DNA from: Pinus tabuliformis
Lineage: Eukaryota; Streptophyta; Pinopsida; Pinales; Pinaceae
DNA: 64,000 nucleotides
Assembly (NCBI GenBank): GCA_031772625.1
Contig: CM062814.1
Location: forward strand, 822,872,757 to 822,936,756
Reading direction: 5' to 3'
The notes under the pieces: model-generated
Databases searched by the model: none
Told to the model about the DNA's origin: nothing
The model's input: only the letters and a program-made list of their open reading frames with translations
Shown: in pieces, positions 37,670 to 48,097 of the stretch
Numbering within the stretch: the first letter of the stretch is position 1
Layout: every line of letters starts with the position of its first letter
Translations under genes and position numbers: made by a program

Positions 37670-38422
37670 CGAGCAGTTTTAGCACATAGTTCATGCTCGT
37701 TAAAAAATAAACATAAGATCGAGCAAGTGTTTCAACCCGCGTTTAAGCTCGTTAAAAAATGAACTATCCTCCGGTAAATAACCACCGTGAATGTAACATT
37801 ATTAGCCATTAAAGCCTTGGTCGTGTTTGCACCGTCACCTCCACTTTTCCATTGGCTGATCATTCACCTCCATATGATTGTTTACCCATTTTGAGGAACA
37901 GCTGCGAAGAGTGATTTCACTAGCCATCCTTGTGACACTGCCGTGATTGGAAAATTCCAACCCTTACCTGGAATCAGCTGATACCCGTTTTATCACTCGT
38001 TCCTCAAAAGACGAGTCTTCTTTAAGCTCTTTTCATCTGACTCGTAAAAAATGAAAAGATTGCCGAGTTTTGGCCTTCCAGCTCGTTAAAGCGACAGGAA
38101 GAGCTATCCCTCCTCTAGATTTTAATCTTTTTGGACCTGGGATTATTGCACAAAAAGATCGAGCGCTTGTTTTGTTCGGCTCGTTAAAACTATCGAAAAT
38201 TCATCCCTTCTGTATTGTTTTATACTTTTTCGGACTTAAGGGATTAGATGACGAAAAAGGACTTCCGGAGTTACCTTTACGTTCCTTTTCAGACTCCCTA
38301 AAAAAGAAAAGGACCGAGTTATCTTTGTCGTTAAACTCGTTAAAAAACATTAATAGCGACAAACTTGTCTTTAGACGAGAACGAGTTTCACTATCGCTAG
38401 GCTCGTTAAAACATAGCGATGG
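37670..38422 (+). promoter_or_regulatory. Array of predicted H-type RNA pseudoknots around a CTCGTTAAA word
   Basis: Eight copies share the layout nGAGn - X - nCTCn(TT)AAA - X'. The first strand pairs with nCTCn (stem 1) and X in its loop pairs with X' downstream (stem 2). Well-supported copies, stem 1 then stem 2: 38,011-38,017/38,039-38,045 (7 bp) and 38,028-38,036/38,051-38,059 (9 bp); 38,064-38,068/38,081-38,085 and 38,075-38,079/38,097-38,101; 38,267-38,271/38,293-38,297 and 38,283-38,290/38,306-38,313; 38,315-38,320/38,334-38,339 and 38,324-38,330/38,357-38,363; 38,380-38,386/38,401-38,407 and 38,391-38,399/38,414-38,422. Weaker copies have stem 1 at 37,670/37,694, 37,720/37,747 and 38,160/38,179. 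Stems vary in sequence but stay complementary. Role unknown. Confidence 0.68.
37889..38009 (+). promoter_or_regulatory. Predicted long-range RNA helix leading into the pseudoknot array
   Basis: TTTTGAGGAAC (37,889-37,899) is perfectly complementary to GTTCCTCAAAA (37,999-38,009). Immediately inside, GAGTGAT (37,909-37,915) pairs with ATCACTC (37,992-37,998). That makes 18 base pairs interrupted by one 9-base bulge, closing a domain of about 75 bases that ends one base before the strongest pseudoknot. Confidence 0.65.
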
Positions 38423-39577
38423 GTTTGCCCGAAGGGCATATTACAGAACAAGCATATGTTATCCTCCTCAAGCTTGACAAAAATAAAGAGGTACTGGTCA
38501 GCAATGACTGGGGAAAAATTGGGAAGAAACTCAAAGAACCTTTATTGGTAGCAAGTCGCTCTTGAACATGACACTTCCACTCCGTGCCTGAGTCAGGTTG
38601 GGTTGTTTCATTCACCGGTAACATCACCATGGTCTCGCCATACCATCCACCTTTGGGGTAAATGCTACCGATCCATCACATAAGTGTCGCCGACATGTTC
38701 AAGAGAAGTCATCCAGAGAAGTCACCCGTGTCCCATCCACTACCATACATTATACTTCATTCTTTCATGACCGCCACCCTGAACCATATATCATCAGATC
38801 GTTTTCACCTCCATCAAAATCATTTGCTCCGTTCCGTGTCATTGATGTGGGATACATCAAGGCCCTCCTTTGATGGATCGCTTCTTGTCGACATCAGCTC
38901 ATTATCCAAGAAGTTGATCTAAGAACACCCCCTTCAGTACTTTGAAGCTTGCATGCCTCAATGGCAAGTTTCTCACTTCTGGCGACAGGTATACATCAAT
39001 GACCTTCGACCGAAAGATTTTGCGTGGTGTTCGACGCCAAGTCCTTTATTCACACCACGTGAATTGTACTGCAGTACCTTGAGGGTCATCATCCTTATCG
39101 GTGATTCCTCTCGCGCTTGTTAACAGTTTACATCATCGACTGGTAATCAAGCGATGTCTTTCCATGTTCGACTTCAAAACATTTCTCACATGGATCGACT
39201 TGTACTCAGAGTGAAGATCGGACGAGATTGAAGACCCCGGATCTAGTTTCATCCATCCGGGCTGCGATATATATTCAGGAAAAATAAAGACATTGACATG
39301 TACAGCATTGCAGAACAGATAATCATCCTACCGAAAGGATGATGATTTCATCAGAATCATCAGTCTACCATCAGACGATTGTCTGTCCTATGTACATAAA
39401 AATGAATTTATAAAGCTGAGCATGGGAATGTCCGCCTCAGCTAGATCATGAAAACAGTATGAAAATAATGTATTGTATTGTCTCTTATTACAGGTCTCCT
39501 CCCAGCATTGAAAGAACTTCGGATCCTCCTAATAAAGCATTTCAACCGATAAATGGCCTCATACTTTAGGGGGCAAC

Positions 39578-40617
39578 TGTTATAGACATTTTTGTGCCTT
39601 ACAGCTATAAGCATGAAATGTCCATAATCCAAGGGATCCAAAGTCCCTAAAAGTGTTGTTCTTGCCCCTAAAGGAACAAGGTCAACCAATGACAGCTTCT
39701 CCCAGAAGTTCTCCACCAGAAACTGCTCAAAACTAGTCAAATTAGGATCAATTCAGAAGCTCCACTAGCTGCCTGCGTTGCAAAGCACCCAAATGCATTG
39801 GCTATGTGCATTGCAACGCACTTGAATGCACTACCCAGGTGCGTTGAGCGGGAAATGACAAGTGGCAGAGTTATTCAACGAGGTGGAGAGACAATGGAAG
39901 CTTCCAGAATCTTCTCCAATGACACTTGCCTCACTGAATTCGACCAGTGATGAGTAAGAGGCTCTCAGTCTCCAAGTGGAAGCAAGAACTGACAGAGAGA
40001 GGCCACAAGTCAAAACATAAGTTGACTCATCCTCTCTGCTTACATCTATATATGGATCCCTCATCCCAGATATCCAGAGGCTGGAATTTTGTACTTTGCA
40101 GAGAATTGTTGTTGGTTTGAGATTGAGATTAGTACATTGGGTGATTTATGCTTTGTTGGAGGTGAGGAAGGGATTCCTTTGCTGGGAGGTAGATGCTGGA
40201 TCGGGACTCACTTGGTTGTATCTCCTCTTGGACTTTCTTATCATATCAATAAAATTATTTGAGTTTCTCCTACATGCTGTGTATCAATGATGTTTTGTTA
40301 TATTTGCATGTTTAGCTTAATCTGATCCTAAGCTTTTTATGAATGTAAATCTATATCTTCGTTTAGTTTCTCTCTTCTGTGATCTTGCAGGAATTTGGCG
40401 AAGCTGGGCCGGTAAGGGAGCAGGGAGCTGGGAGCTATCGAAGAGAGGAGCGATTGGATCAACAAACTAGCGCAAGACACAGGTTAGTTTATCCTTCCTC
40501 TTCGTTTACATTTCATAAAGAAGAACACTCAATTAGTTTTCCTTGTTTGTTGCTAAGGCATTGTCACACCTTAGAGTGGGATAGGGGCGTTCTGAATAGA
40601 TACTTTTCCCAACAACA
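39578..40617 (+). repeat. Right LTR of the Tat element
   Basis: 1,040 bp, about 98% identical by eye to 32,773-33,812, preceded by the purine tract TTTAGGGGG. Confidence 0.93.
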
Positions 40618-40620
40618 ATA

Positions 40621-40921
40621 TATTAGAAATTAAGAGACATTAATAATATAAGATATGCATAAAAGGAAATATCAAGCACATAAGACACCATGATTTGTGT
40701 TGGAAACCATAAACTAGTAAAACTAACACTTAATAGATCTATTAGCCTCGGTGAAACCAACCAATCAAGACATCTTACAATGTATTTCTCAAGCCATTAA
40801 ATAAGACATATTACATAAAATACCATGGGTTACAAAAACCATGGGCTTATAAACTACCATTGGTAAACCCATTAATGACTATTATCTTCTACTCTATAAC
40901 AAAGTCGAGATTAACCCAACA
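40621..40921 (-). repeat. LTR of element E, right copy
   Basis: 301 bp, the 5' LTR of E on the minus strand. Its first two bases also remain left of the Tat element (32,771-32,772). Followed by the ATGCC target duplication. Confidence 0.87.
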
Positions 40922-42203
40922 ATGCCTTGGCATATATGGAATGGATCAACCCAAATATAGTTACTTACATGTTGAGGACACTCTAGAGTGCTCATTTTTC
41001 TAGAGGCCACATTTAGTCATTGTTTTTACCGTAAATAAAAAATTGGTGTTCCCAAAGTCATCCCCATTTTATTTAGTTTGAAATTAAAATGTTTTGCAAC
41101 CGTAACCTTAAATTCTGATAATATTGCAAACAAAAATATTAAATTAAACACTCAAAATTAAAAGTAGCACTCCTAGGATCAAGTAATGCCCCTACCTGAT
41201 CCTATTATCTTTCATTGTGATAATAACCCACCAGTTGAATGATTGTTCTATGTACTTAATTCTGATAAGTATTATTAGTATATATACGAGGTAAGAATAT
41301 GCTAGCTACATACCTACACCTCACACAAATACACTAGTAACATGTAGCTTATTACACTAGACAATTAATTAACATTTGAGCTTGAGTAGCAAATAAGTTA
41401 TGATTAATCTTAAGCATGCTTAATGTTTAAGCTTTAAGCTTGATTAATGGTTAATTGGTTGATTAACCCTTAACCATGATTAACAATTAATTAATAATTT
41501 ATAAGTTATTATTATTAATTCAATATTTAATTAATGATTAACACATAAAAGTGAATATTATTATTATATTACTTTTATTATTTTATTAAATTATAATTAT
41601 TAAGCTAAATATTTATATTACCCATGATCTAACAAGGCTTAATGACCTTGAGCCAATTCAAGGATGTGGGGCGTAGGGGAGTGGCTCGAGGAGTAAGCAT
41701 GAGGGGGCGGAGTCAAAGGCATTGAATTCGAAGGAATAAGGGGCATTCATGACATTGATGATAGGTGGTTGAGATGGATGAGGAAGGGGGGCATAAGTCG
41801 AGAGGATGAGAATTGTTGGGGGGGGATTCTTCTTGTTGTATCTATTTCTTGAAGACAGTTTGGCTGGAAAACTGTGTCGAGAAATCAATTCAACCTATTT
41901 TAGGCTCAAGCTAGCCCTTGAACTAGAGGGGGACCCCTCAAATTTTACAAGTTTAATCGGATATTCATGGCAATGAATAGTAGCCTTTTGAGCACAATGG
42001 ATAGATTTAGGGGATTTTTGAGAGGTTGTTACTTGTGAGATAGACTGATTGCTTTAGATATGAAGAACAATCCCCCCTAGAAGTCCAAAAAAAATGCCTA
42101 CTCTCAACCTTGATAGATACTCATTGTTGTAAATGATGAAGGAAGATTGCAAGAATATAACAAACTAATTTCTTACCCAAACCAAGTATATTAGTTGTCT
42201 ATT
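40922..42203. repeat. Duplicated flank F, copy 1, first part
   Basis: Non-coding AT-rich DNA matching 58,203-59,475 at about 88-90% by eye. No gene seen. LINE-1 interrupts it; the bases at 42,185-42,203 are LINE-1's left target duplication. Confidence 0.85.
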
Positions 42204-42438
42204 TTTTTTTAACACGGTCGGGTATTTTTTTTTTATATTGCAAAAAAGAAAAGGAGTGAGCTCCTTGTATATTCGGAAGAATACTGATTCAAATGTAGTG
42301 CACAAAATGGGAGCACAGTCCCCGCATCTATACTTGCACCCTTGATTCTGTAAAATTCAAAAACGAGAGTGGCATATTGCCTTACATATTGTCCTAGAAA
42401 CAAACTATATTTGCACTACATTAATAGAAAAGACAAGA

Positions 42439-43140
42439 TCACCAAAACTGATTTACTAATTCCTCCTGCTGGGGGTGGCGCTTCTTGTTGTACCTGGAGG
42501 ATGTTTCCCTCTGCTGGCTTTGATTGAGGGTCTTGATGTACTCGACTATTTCTTCCAAGTGTTTGCAGTTGTCTTCTAGATCTTCTATTTCAGCTCTATG
42601 TAAATCTATGTCTCTTTGCATGTACACATTGGTTGTCTTCATCTTTGCCCTGAGGTCCTTTAAAGCTTGGTTAAACCTTCCCATCATAAATCTATTGGCC
42701 CTACAAGTTGGGCAATTGTCGTTCTTTTTTGCTCTCTCTAGTGGATTGTAGGCCATTCTATTGCTTTGATTTGTTGTAGAGGTTGTGTCTTTTTTGGTCC
42801 CAGTGATGGCCCTCTTACTTTGATATGTTCTGCTTGTTCCTCTGTTGTTGATGGCAGAGTTCTGATTATTGGCCTCTACAAGACAAATCTCCAAAGCTCT
42901 TAGAGAAACTATATAGCTCTGACCCTGCTTTGTGTTCCAAAAGCAATCCGTGGAGTGGACTCTATCTGAGGAGCTAGCCAGGAGATGATGGATTGGCAAA
43001 ATGTAAAGCGTAGATGGAGAGTTTGGCTCCAGAAAATCTGATGCTTGAGGACGTTGAGGAGGAGAGACTACTTTCATTATGAGAGTACTTCTTAGACAAA
43101 GAAAATGAGGTGTGAGGATGCTAGGGATATGAGAGAGCAT
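42439..43140 (-). CDS. Open frame of 233 codons near the 3' end of LINE-1, unknown product
   Basis: I do not recognise this protein. It is uninterrupted although the LINE's own ORFs are broken. The C-terminal third has a single CPTC pair (around residue 145) and then a likely coiled coil (about residues 155-210, rich in charged heptad-like spacing: LKDLRAKMK, DIDLHRAEIEDLED, LEEIVEYIKTL). The N-terminal half is Ser/Pro-rich. About 325 bases upstream are C/T-rich like a 5' leader, and the LINE poly(A) begins about 210 bases downstream. It could be a third LINE ORF, host sequence carried by the LINE, or chance. A shorter start (Met 22) is equally possible. Confidence 0.4.
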   Translation of the reverse strand: MLSHIPSILTPHFLCLRSTLIMKVVSPPQRPQASDFLEPNSPSTLYILPIHHLLASSSDRVHSTDCFWNTKQGQSYIVSLRALEICLVEANNQNSAINNRGTSRTYQSKRAITGTKKDTTSTTNQSNRMAYNPLERAKKNDNCPTCRANRFMMGRFNQALKDLRAKMKTTNVYMQRDIDLHRAEIEDLEDNCKHLEEIVEYIKTLNQSQQRETSSRYNKKRHPQQEELVNQFW

Positions 43141-43466
43141 GTGTATTAAACAGGGGAAGGCAGCGTGATATGGGGAGAGGCTGTTACGGAATTCTGGGAG
43201 TTTGAATTATAGGCGTAAAGGGAACCAGAGGAGCAGACAGTTGAGAGAGAGCACTGTGGAGCAAATGTCAGTGAAGATTTCCCCCGCTGGTGAAGTTTGG
43301 GCCTGGATATACGACTTGATGAGTCGAGAGGGAGAATTTGGCGGACTGCTGAATGCTTCAGGCTGAAGGCTTCAAGCTGGCTGCAGGCGAGGGGATCACT
43401 TATGAGATGGCCTGAGTGTGGATAGGTTGATTTTTCTTAGTAGTGGAGATTATTAAGCTCTGCTAC

Positions 43467-43871
43467 CTATTTATTAAACTCAGGGTGGAGGGATAACCTG
43501 TTCCTATAGGTAAAAGTCATGATGCGAATTGACCTTGTGCTTGCATAGCTTCCCGTTGTAACAAACCTTGATCTTGTGTGACCATTTCGATCCTGCTGCT
43601 TGTAATTGATATGACCATTACCGTCTTTGCTCAGTAGTAAAGGATGCCTGCGTTCTTGATCATACATGCTTTGTAGCTTTTTTGGGATTGAGTAGATTTT
43701 GTGCTCTGGGCCATGTAGATTGCATTTGAGATCAACTGTTATCAAATCTTCATTGTGTTCTGCAGACAATCTGACTCTTGGAGTGAAGTTTTGATCATCC
43801 TTTTTTTTCCTTTGGTTATGCTTCTTTCCATTTTTTCCTTTCTCAGTCCTCATCATAATTATGGAATTCAT
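43467..43871 (-). CDS. Open frame of 134 codons directly after LINE-1 ORF2, unknown product
   Basis: The ATG (43,869-43,871) overlaps the TGA that ends the RNase H frame, in the arrangement ATGA. The product is very basic at its start (EKGKNGKKHNQRKKKDD) and has no recognised domain. LINE-2 has no counterpart; there a short 3' UTR follows RNase H. It could be a genuine downstream ORF reached by reinitiation, or an accidental frame. Confidence 0.35.
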   Translation of the reverse strand: MNSIIMMRTEKGKNGKKHNQRKKKDDQNFTPRVRLSAEHNEDLITVDLKCNLHGPEHKIYSIPKKLQSMYDQERRHPLLLSKDGNGHINYKQQDRNGHTRSRFVTTGSYASTRSIRIMTFTYRNRLSLHPEFNK

Positions 43872-46800
43872 GGTATGTTTTCAACATAGACTTCATTGTT
43901 TTCTTTTACAGTCCCAACTAGTCTTTCAAGTGCTTTGTTGGCATAGTTATCTGCTTCCTTGTTTTGATTTCTCAACACATGCTTGAGTGTTATGTTTCCC
44001 AAACTTTTTATGTTTGATCTGATCCTCTAACAAATTTTATTAATGGCGATACTATTGAAATCCTTTTCATTTTCCATTGCTGCTTTGATGATTGTCGAGT
44101 CTCCTATAATTATAGGATCCTAGTTTGCATGTTTTTTTAACAGCCTTGTGCCTAATAGAAGGTTGTATGCTTCTTCCATGTTGTTTATCATTTCTCCAAG
44201 GCTCCATTCATATGTTATAATTTTTTTCCCATTTGGATCTATAATTACTCCGCCTGCCCTTGCTTTTCCTGGGTTATTTTTTGAAGCCCCATGGAAAAAA
44301 AGAGTGAATCTTTTTTATTTTTTCATCCATTCTTCAAATATTTTGTTATCCAATCTTGATTTCCAACTCTTGGTTGTGGAAGCTTTTTTCTTTTTTGTTG
44401 TAGCTTCTGTTTTTTTTCCTAATATTGCTTTGCTATACCAATCTTTTTCTTCTTGCTATAGGCTGCTCTGATCCATATTTGATATTCCATTGGTGCTTAT
44501 TATCTCTAATACTAGGCTCCATGTTTTTGAAAGAATCTTGCCTATACTTGGTTTTTGTTCTTTGAATATACATTTGTTTTTGGCTAACCAAATCTGCCAA
44601 CACAGAATTGAGGGGAGGAAATTCCATATCCTACTTATCGTGGCCTTGTTTCTCTTTGTATACGGGTAGCGTTTTTCCTAAATTTTATGAAGTGCTGACA
44701 GTTGATTTGAGAAATTTATATTTATTTCCAACAGACTTGTTATCTGGGTCCAACATTCTCTAGCCACCCTACAATTCATGAAAAGGTGTTGGATTGTTTC
44801 TTCCTCCATTTGGCACATAACACACTGGAAGGCCCTTGTATTCCTTTTTTTTTTTAATTTTCAGAGGTTATAATTTTACCTTTAAGTAGAGTCCAAATGA
44901 AAACTTTGATTTTGGGAAGACATTCTGTTTTCCAAGTTGCCTTCCATAGACTCCAGTCTTGTTGATTTTGTTGTTCTTGTAGGAGATTATATCATAATTT
45001 CACTGTGTATTCCCCTCCATTTGGGTCCCATACAAGTCGTCTTGATCCTCTCTATTTATGGGAGTTGCCCCTAATAGATGCGATTTTAGTTTCTCCCACT
45101 GACTTTTTAATCTTTTTGGAATTGTTGGTATTTTCCATCCAAGCCAATTATCCTGATCCCACTCAGAAATTGAGTATAAAGTATTTATCCTTTTCTCTTC
45201 CATCCAACAATGAAGTCCTCTTAGATTCCGCTGAAGTTTTAGAGGGTCTCTTCCCATTATTCGGTCCTACTAGATTGCTACTATTTTTCCATCCCTTGGA
45301 TTTTTAGAAATTTGATCTCTAAGAAGCGGAATTACCTATTTTACAAGTTTCCAGACTTGTGTGCAAGGCCTGCCTGGAATAGATTCAGTTATCAATTTTG
45401 TTCTATGATGATTTAAATATTTCATTGCTAGAACTTTTTCCCACCAGTGTTCTTTTCCACTTATCATTCTCCAAATTATTTTTGTCCCTAAAGCAATGTT
45501 CATTTGGCCTGGTAAGCGAATTGCTATACCTCCTTTTTCATAGGGAAGGGTGACTTGCTCCCATCGGACTAAGTTGAATTTTTTGTTTTCTTGTTTTCCT
45601 CCTTGCCATAGGAAGCTTCTTATTATTATTTCCATTTGCTTGTGGGCACTTGCCGGGGCCAGAATAATCACATATTGATAAATGGGAAGGGTTGAAAGGA
45701 GTGCCTTAATCATGATCACTCTTCCTGCCAAATTAAGCCACATCACTCCCCAATTCTGAATTTTATCCTTCATTTTTTTCACTTGCTTGCTCCATAATTC
45801 CGCTTTTACATTTTCCTTTGCTAGGGGCAGCCCAAGATAAGTAAAGTGGGTCCATCTTATTTGTATTGGAATTTCCAGTATTTGTGATATATGTTGCATA
45901 ACTCTTGGAGAAGTGTTCCGGCTATATATTCTGCATTTGGCGTTATTTAACATTCCTCCAGAGGCTTGGAGAAAATCATCCAACACTCTTTTAATTCTTC
46001 TAGCTATTATGCTTGATGCCCCTCCCATAGGAAGGGTGTCATCAGCAAAAAGTGAGTGATTTATATATTTGACCCCTCTTGCTATCTCAATGCCTGTTAT
46101 TTTTTTTTTCCTTTCTTTGACTTTCCATCATTGCACTTAGTGTTTCTGCCATGATGATATAGAGGAATGGAGATAGGGGAAAACCTTGTCGTAGCCCTCT
46201 TGTGCTCTAAAAAAATTTACTGGGCCTTCCATTTATTAGAGGGGCTATCCATGGAGTTGATATGCACACCTGGATAGTCTCTATAATATCTATTGAAAAG
46301 CCAATTTTTTTGAGAACTGCTGCAAGATAATTATGATTAACTCTATCAAAAGCATTTGCCATATCTAGATTTACTATCATTCCTTTCTTTTTCCTTTGAA
46401 TACCATTGTGAATAGCTTCCTGAATGATGATCACATTATCTGTGATTTGTTGCTTGGGTACAAATCCACCTTGGTTTTCAGATATGATTTCCAGAAGAAA
46501 TTTCTTGATTCTATTTGCTAGAATTTTGGTGATTATCTTATAAGAAGAATTGCAAAGGGAATTGGTCTATATCTGTTGAAGGTTACTGGATTGGGCTCTT
46601 TGGGTATGAGTGCAAAATAGGAATATTTTGTGTTTCCTACAATTTTTTTTTGAAAGGAATTTTTTATCATTCTCATAAGATATTTTTTAATAATATCCCA
46701 ATGATGTCTGTAAAAAGCCATTGTAAACCCATCTAGCCCCGGTGCTTTGTCAGGGTGAAGGCTCCAAACCGCTTCTCTAACTTCATCCTCAGTGATCTCT

Positions 46801-48092
46801 TTTTTTATTTTTGTGTTTTGCTTATCACTTTTTTTTATGTGCTGCAAAAATTCTTCATTAACTGCCTGTTGGTCGCTTGTTGTAAGTAGATCTTTGAAGT
46901 AGTTGTGAGCTGCTATTTTTATTTCTTCAGCTCCTTTTATCTCATGCCCATCTACTTGAATATGTTTGATTTGATTTCTTGCCCTCCTTATTTTCATTGA
47001 ATTATGAAAAAAGGTTGTGTTTTTATCTCCCCAAAGACATCTGGATTTCATTCAGATTTCTTCTTCTTCTTTCTTATTTTGCTTATAAATTTCCAAAAAG
47101 GTTTCCTTTTCTTATAGATAATCTTGTTTGCTTTCTTCTTTGTTTTCTTTTTCCTTATAAATGTTGTCCATTTTTTTTTGTAATTCTATTTTCCTAGCTT
47201 TGTCTCGAGTATCATTTTCTCTTGCCCAAATTTTTAAATGCAGCCTTAGGTTCTTTAGCTTTGTTTCCCAAACGTATTGAGGAGACCCAATGACGGTTTT
47301 TTTCCAGCTCTCTTTGATTTGTTTTCCAAATTCTTCCTTGCTGTCCCAACTCAAATTATATCTGAAGGGGAGCGGACCTTGATTTTCCAAATTACCCATG
47401 CTTAAAACCACCGGCTTGTGATCTGAAGTTGTTGTGTGGACGATCTTTCTTTTCACAAGAGTGAATGCAGCTGCTATGTTTTCTTGTACTAGGATTCTAT
47501 CCAACCTTTCCTTGATATTATTCTTGCCTATTCTCTTATTACTCCAAGTGTACTTCCCATTGCTTGGTGGAATGTCGATTAATTTATGTTGTTCCATTAT
47601 TTCTTCAAGAGCTTCTCTTGACGAATCTGAATGATAATTCCTACCAAATTTTTCTTCAGTGTTCCTTATCAGATTTAAGTCTCCTCCAAGGATTAATTTC
47701 CCTTTTTGTCTTTCTGCTAGTTCTTCTTTAATCGAGTTCTAGTAGTGTTCTTTTTCTCTATAGTGATTTGCGGAATATACATTCATAATGCTATACAACT
47801 CCTTTGTGTTGAGATCTCTCAAATCTGTTCTAATCCAGTGATTGCTGATTTTTTTATTTATTAGTTCCCATTTCCTTTTGTCCCATATGGTGCATATTCC
47901 TCGTGATTCTCCTGTAACCTCTAGCACTGTTCCTTCATAATTTCTTAATTTTTGAATCAGTTTTTGATTTTCTTGCTTGCTTGTTTTGGTCTCTTGGATC
48001 ATATAAATGTTCAGATTTTCATTGACTAAAATATCTCTAGCTGCATTGACTTTGAAAGTGGTGCCAAGGCCACAACAATTCCAAGAGACCAT
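43868..48092 (-). pseudogene. LINE-1 ORF2: endonuclease, reverse transcriptase and RNase H (broken)
   Basis: Begins with MVSWNCCGLG (ATG at 48,090-48,092), the usual plant L1 endonuclease start. Seen in order: endonuclease (IQETKT; TSDHKPVVLS near 47,410), a linker, reverse transcriptase (HPDKAPGLDGF near 46,730; MANAFDRVNH near 46,340; GLRQGFPLSP near 46,180; FADDT near 46,036-46,053), zf-RVT (CVMCQMEEETIQHLF..C near 44,756-44,830) and RNase H (NNPGKARAGGVII near 44,260; VLRNQNKEADNYANKAL near 43,930). It ends at TGA (43,868-43,870). In-frame stops include TAG at 47,736-47,738, TAA at 47,112-47,114 and a TGA shortly before 47,051. Frame also changes in several places, for example in the reverse transcriptase near 46,530 and near a T-run at 46,100. 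Confidence 0.88.
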
Positions 48093-48097
48093 TATAA

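Larger units (their letters stand above)
37106..39577 (+). other. Tat element 3' non-coding region
   Basis: About 2.4 kb between the protease and the right LTR with no recognised protein domain. Frames such as 38,070-38,477 and 38,662-38,922 have no motifs and overlap the repeated RNA motif. The region is dense in complementary words and in CTCGTTAAAA, and ends in the purine tract at 39,565-39,573. Confidence 0.75.
32773..40617 (+). mobile_element. Tat/Ogre-lineage Ty3/Gypsy element, non-autonomous (gag-like and protease only)
   Basis: Two 1,040-bp LTRs (32,773-33,812; 39,578-40,617) differ at about 18 positions by eye (1.7%), so it is young. Flanking 5-bp sequences are ATATG (32,768-32,772) and ATATA (40,618-40,622), a target duplication with one later change. 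The primer binding site at 33,816-33,835 (TGGCGACTCCGCTGGGGATC) matches the 3' end of plant Arg tRNA, a hallmark of the Tat lineage. The purine tract is TTTAGGGGG (39,565-39,573). A 1.7-kb leader, two coding parts (35,538-37,105) and a 2.4-kb non-coding tail follow. No reverse transcriptase, RNase H or integrase is present, so it would need a partner's enzymes. It looks whole for a non-autonomous type. It is GC-richer than its surroundings. Confidence 0.92.
30345..40921 (-). mobile_element. Element E: short Copia-like LTR element, split by the Tat element
   Basis: Outer ends are homologous LTRs (30,345-30,675 and 40,621-40,921; minus strand TGTTGGGTTAATC...TTTCTAA-A). The 5-bp target duplication ATGCC lies at 30,340-30,344 and 40,922-40,926. 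On the minus strand a primer binding site complementary to initiator-Met tRNA (plus GGCTTTGATACCA, 32,756-32,768) sits beside the 5' LTR, and a purine tract (reverse of TTCCCCTTTTT, 30,676-30,686) beside the 3' LTR. Without the Tat insert it is about 2.7 kb. No pol words are visible, so it is probably non-autonomous or a shrunken Copia. Broken by the Tat insertion. Confidence 0.88.

Noticed and set aside
38011-38422. Self-cleaving ribozyme (pistol or hammerhead) as the explanation for the CTCGTTAAA structures
   Set aside because: Pistol also has a hairpin whose loop pairs downstream and a TTAAA-like linker, but the third helix and the conserved cleavage junction are missing here, and the pseudoknot stems vary in every copy. 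Hammerhead core words (CTGANGA with a paired GAAA) were not found in order.
38070-38477. 135-codon open frame in the Tat 3' region
   Set aside because: It runs through four pseudoknot copies, has no domain, and its repeated SLK/SLN words come from the repeated CTCGTTAAA motif.
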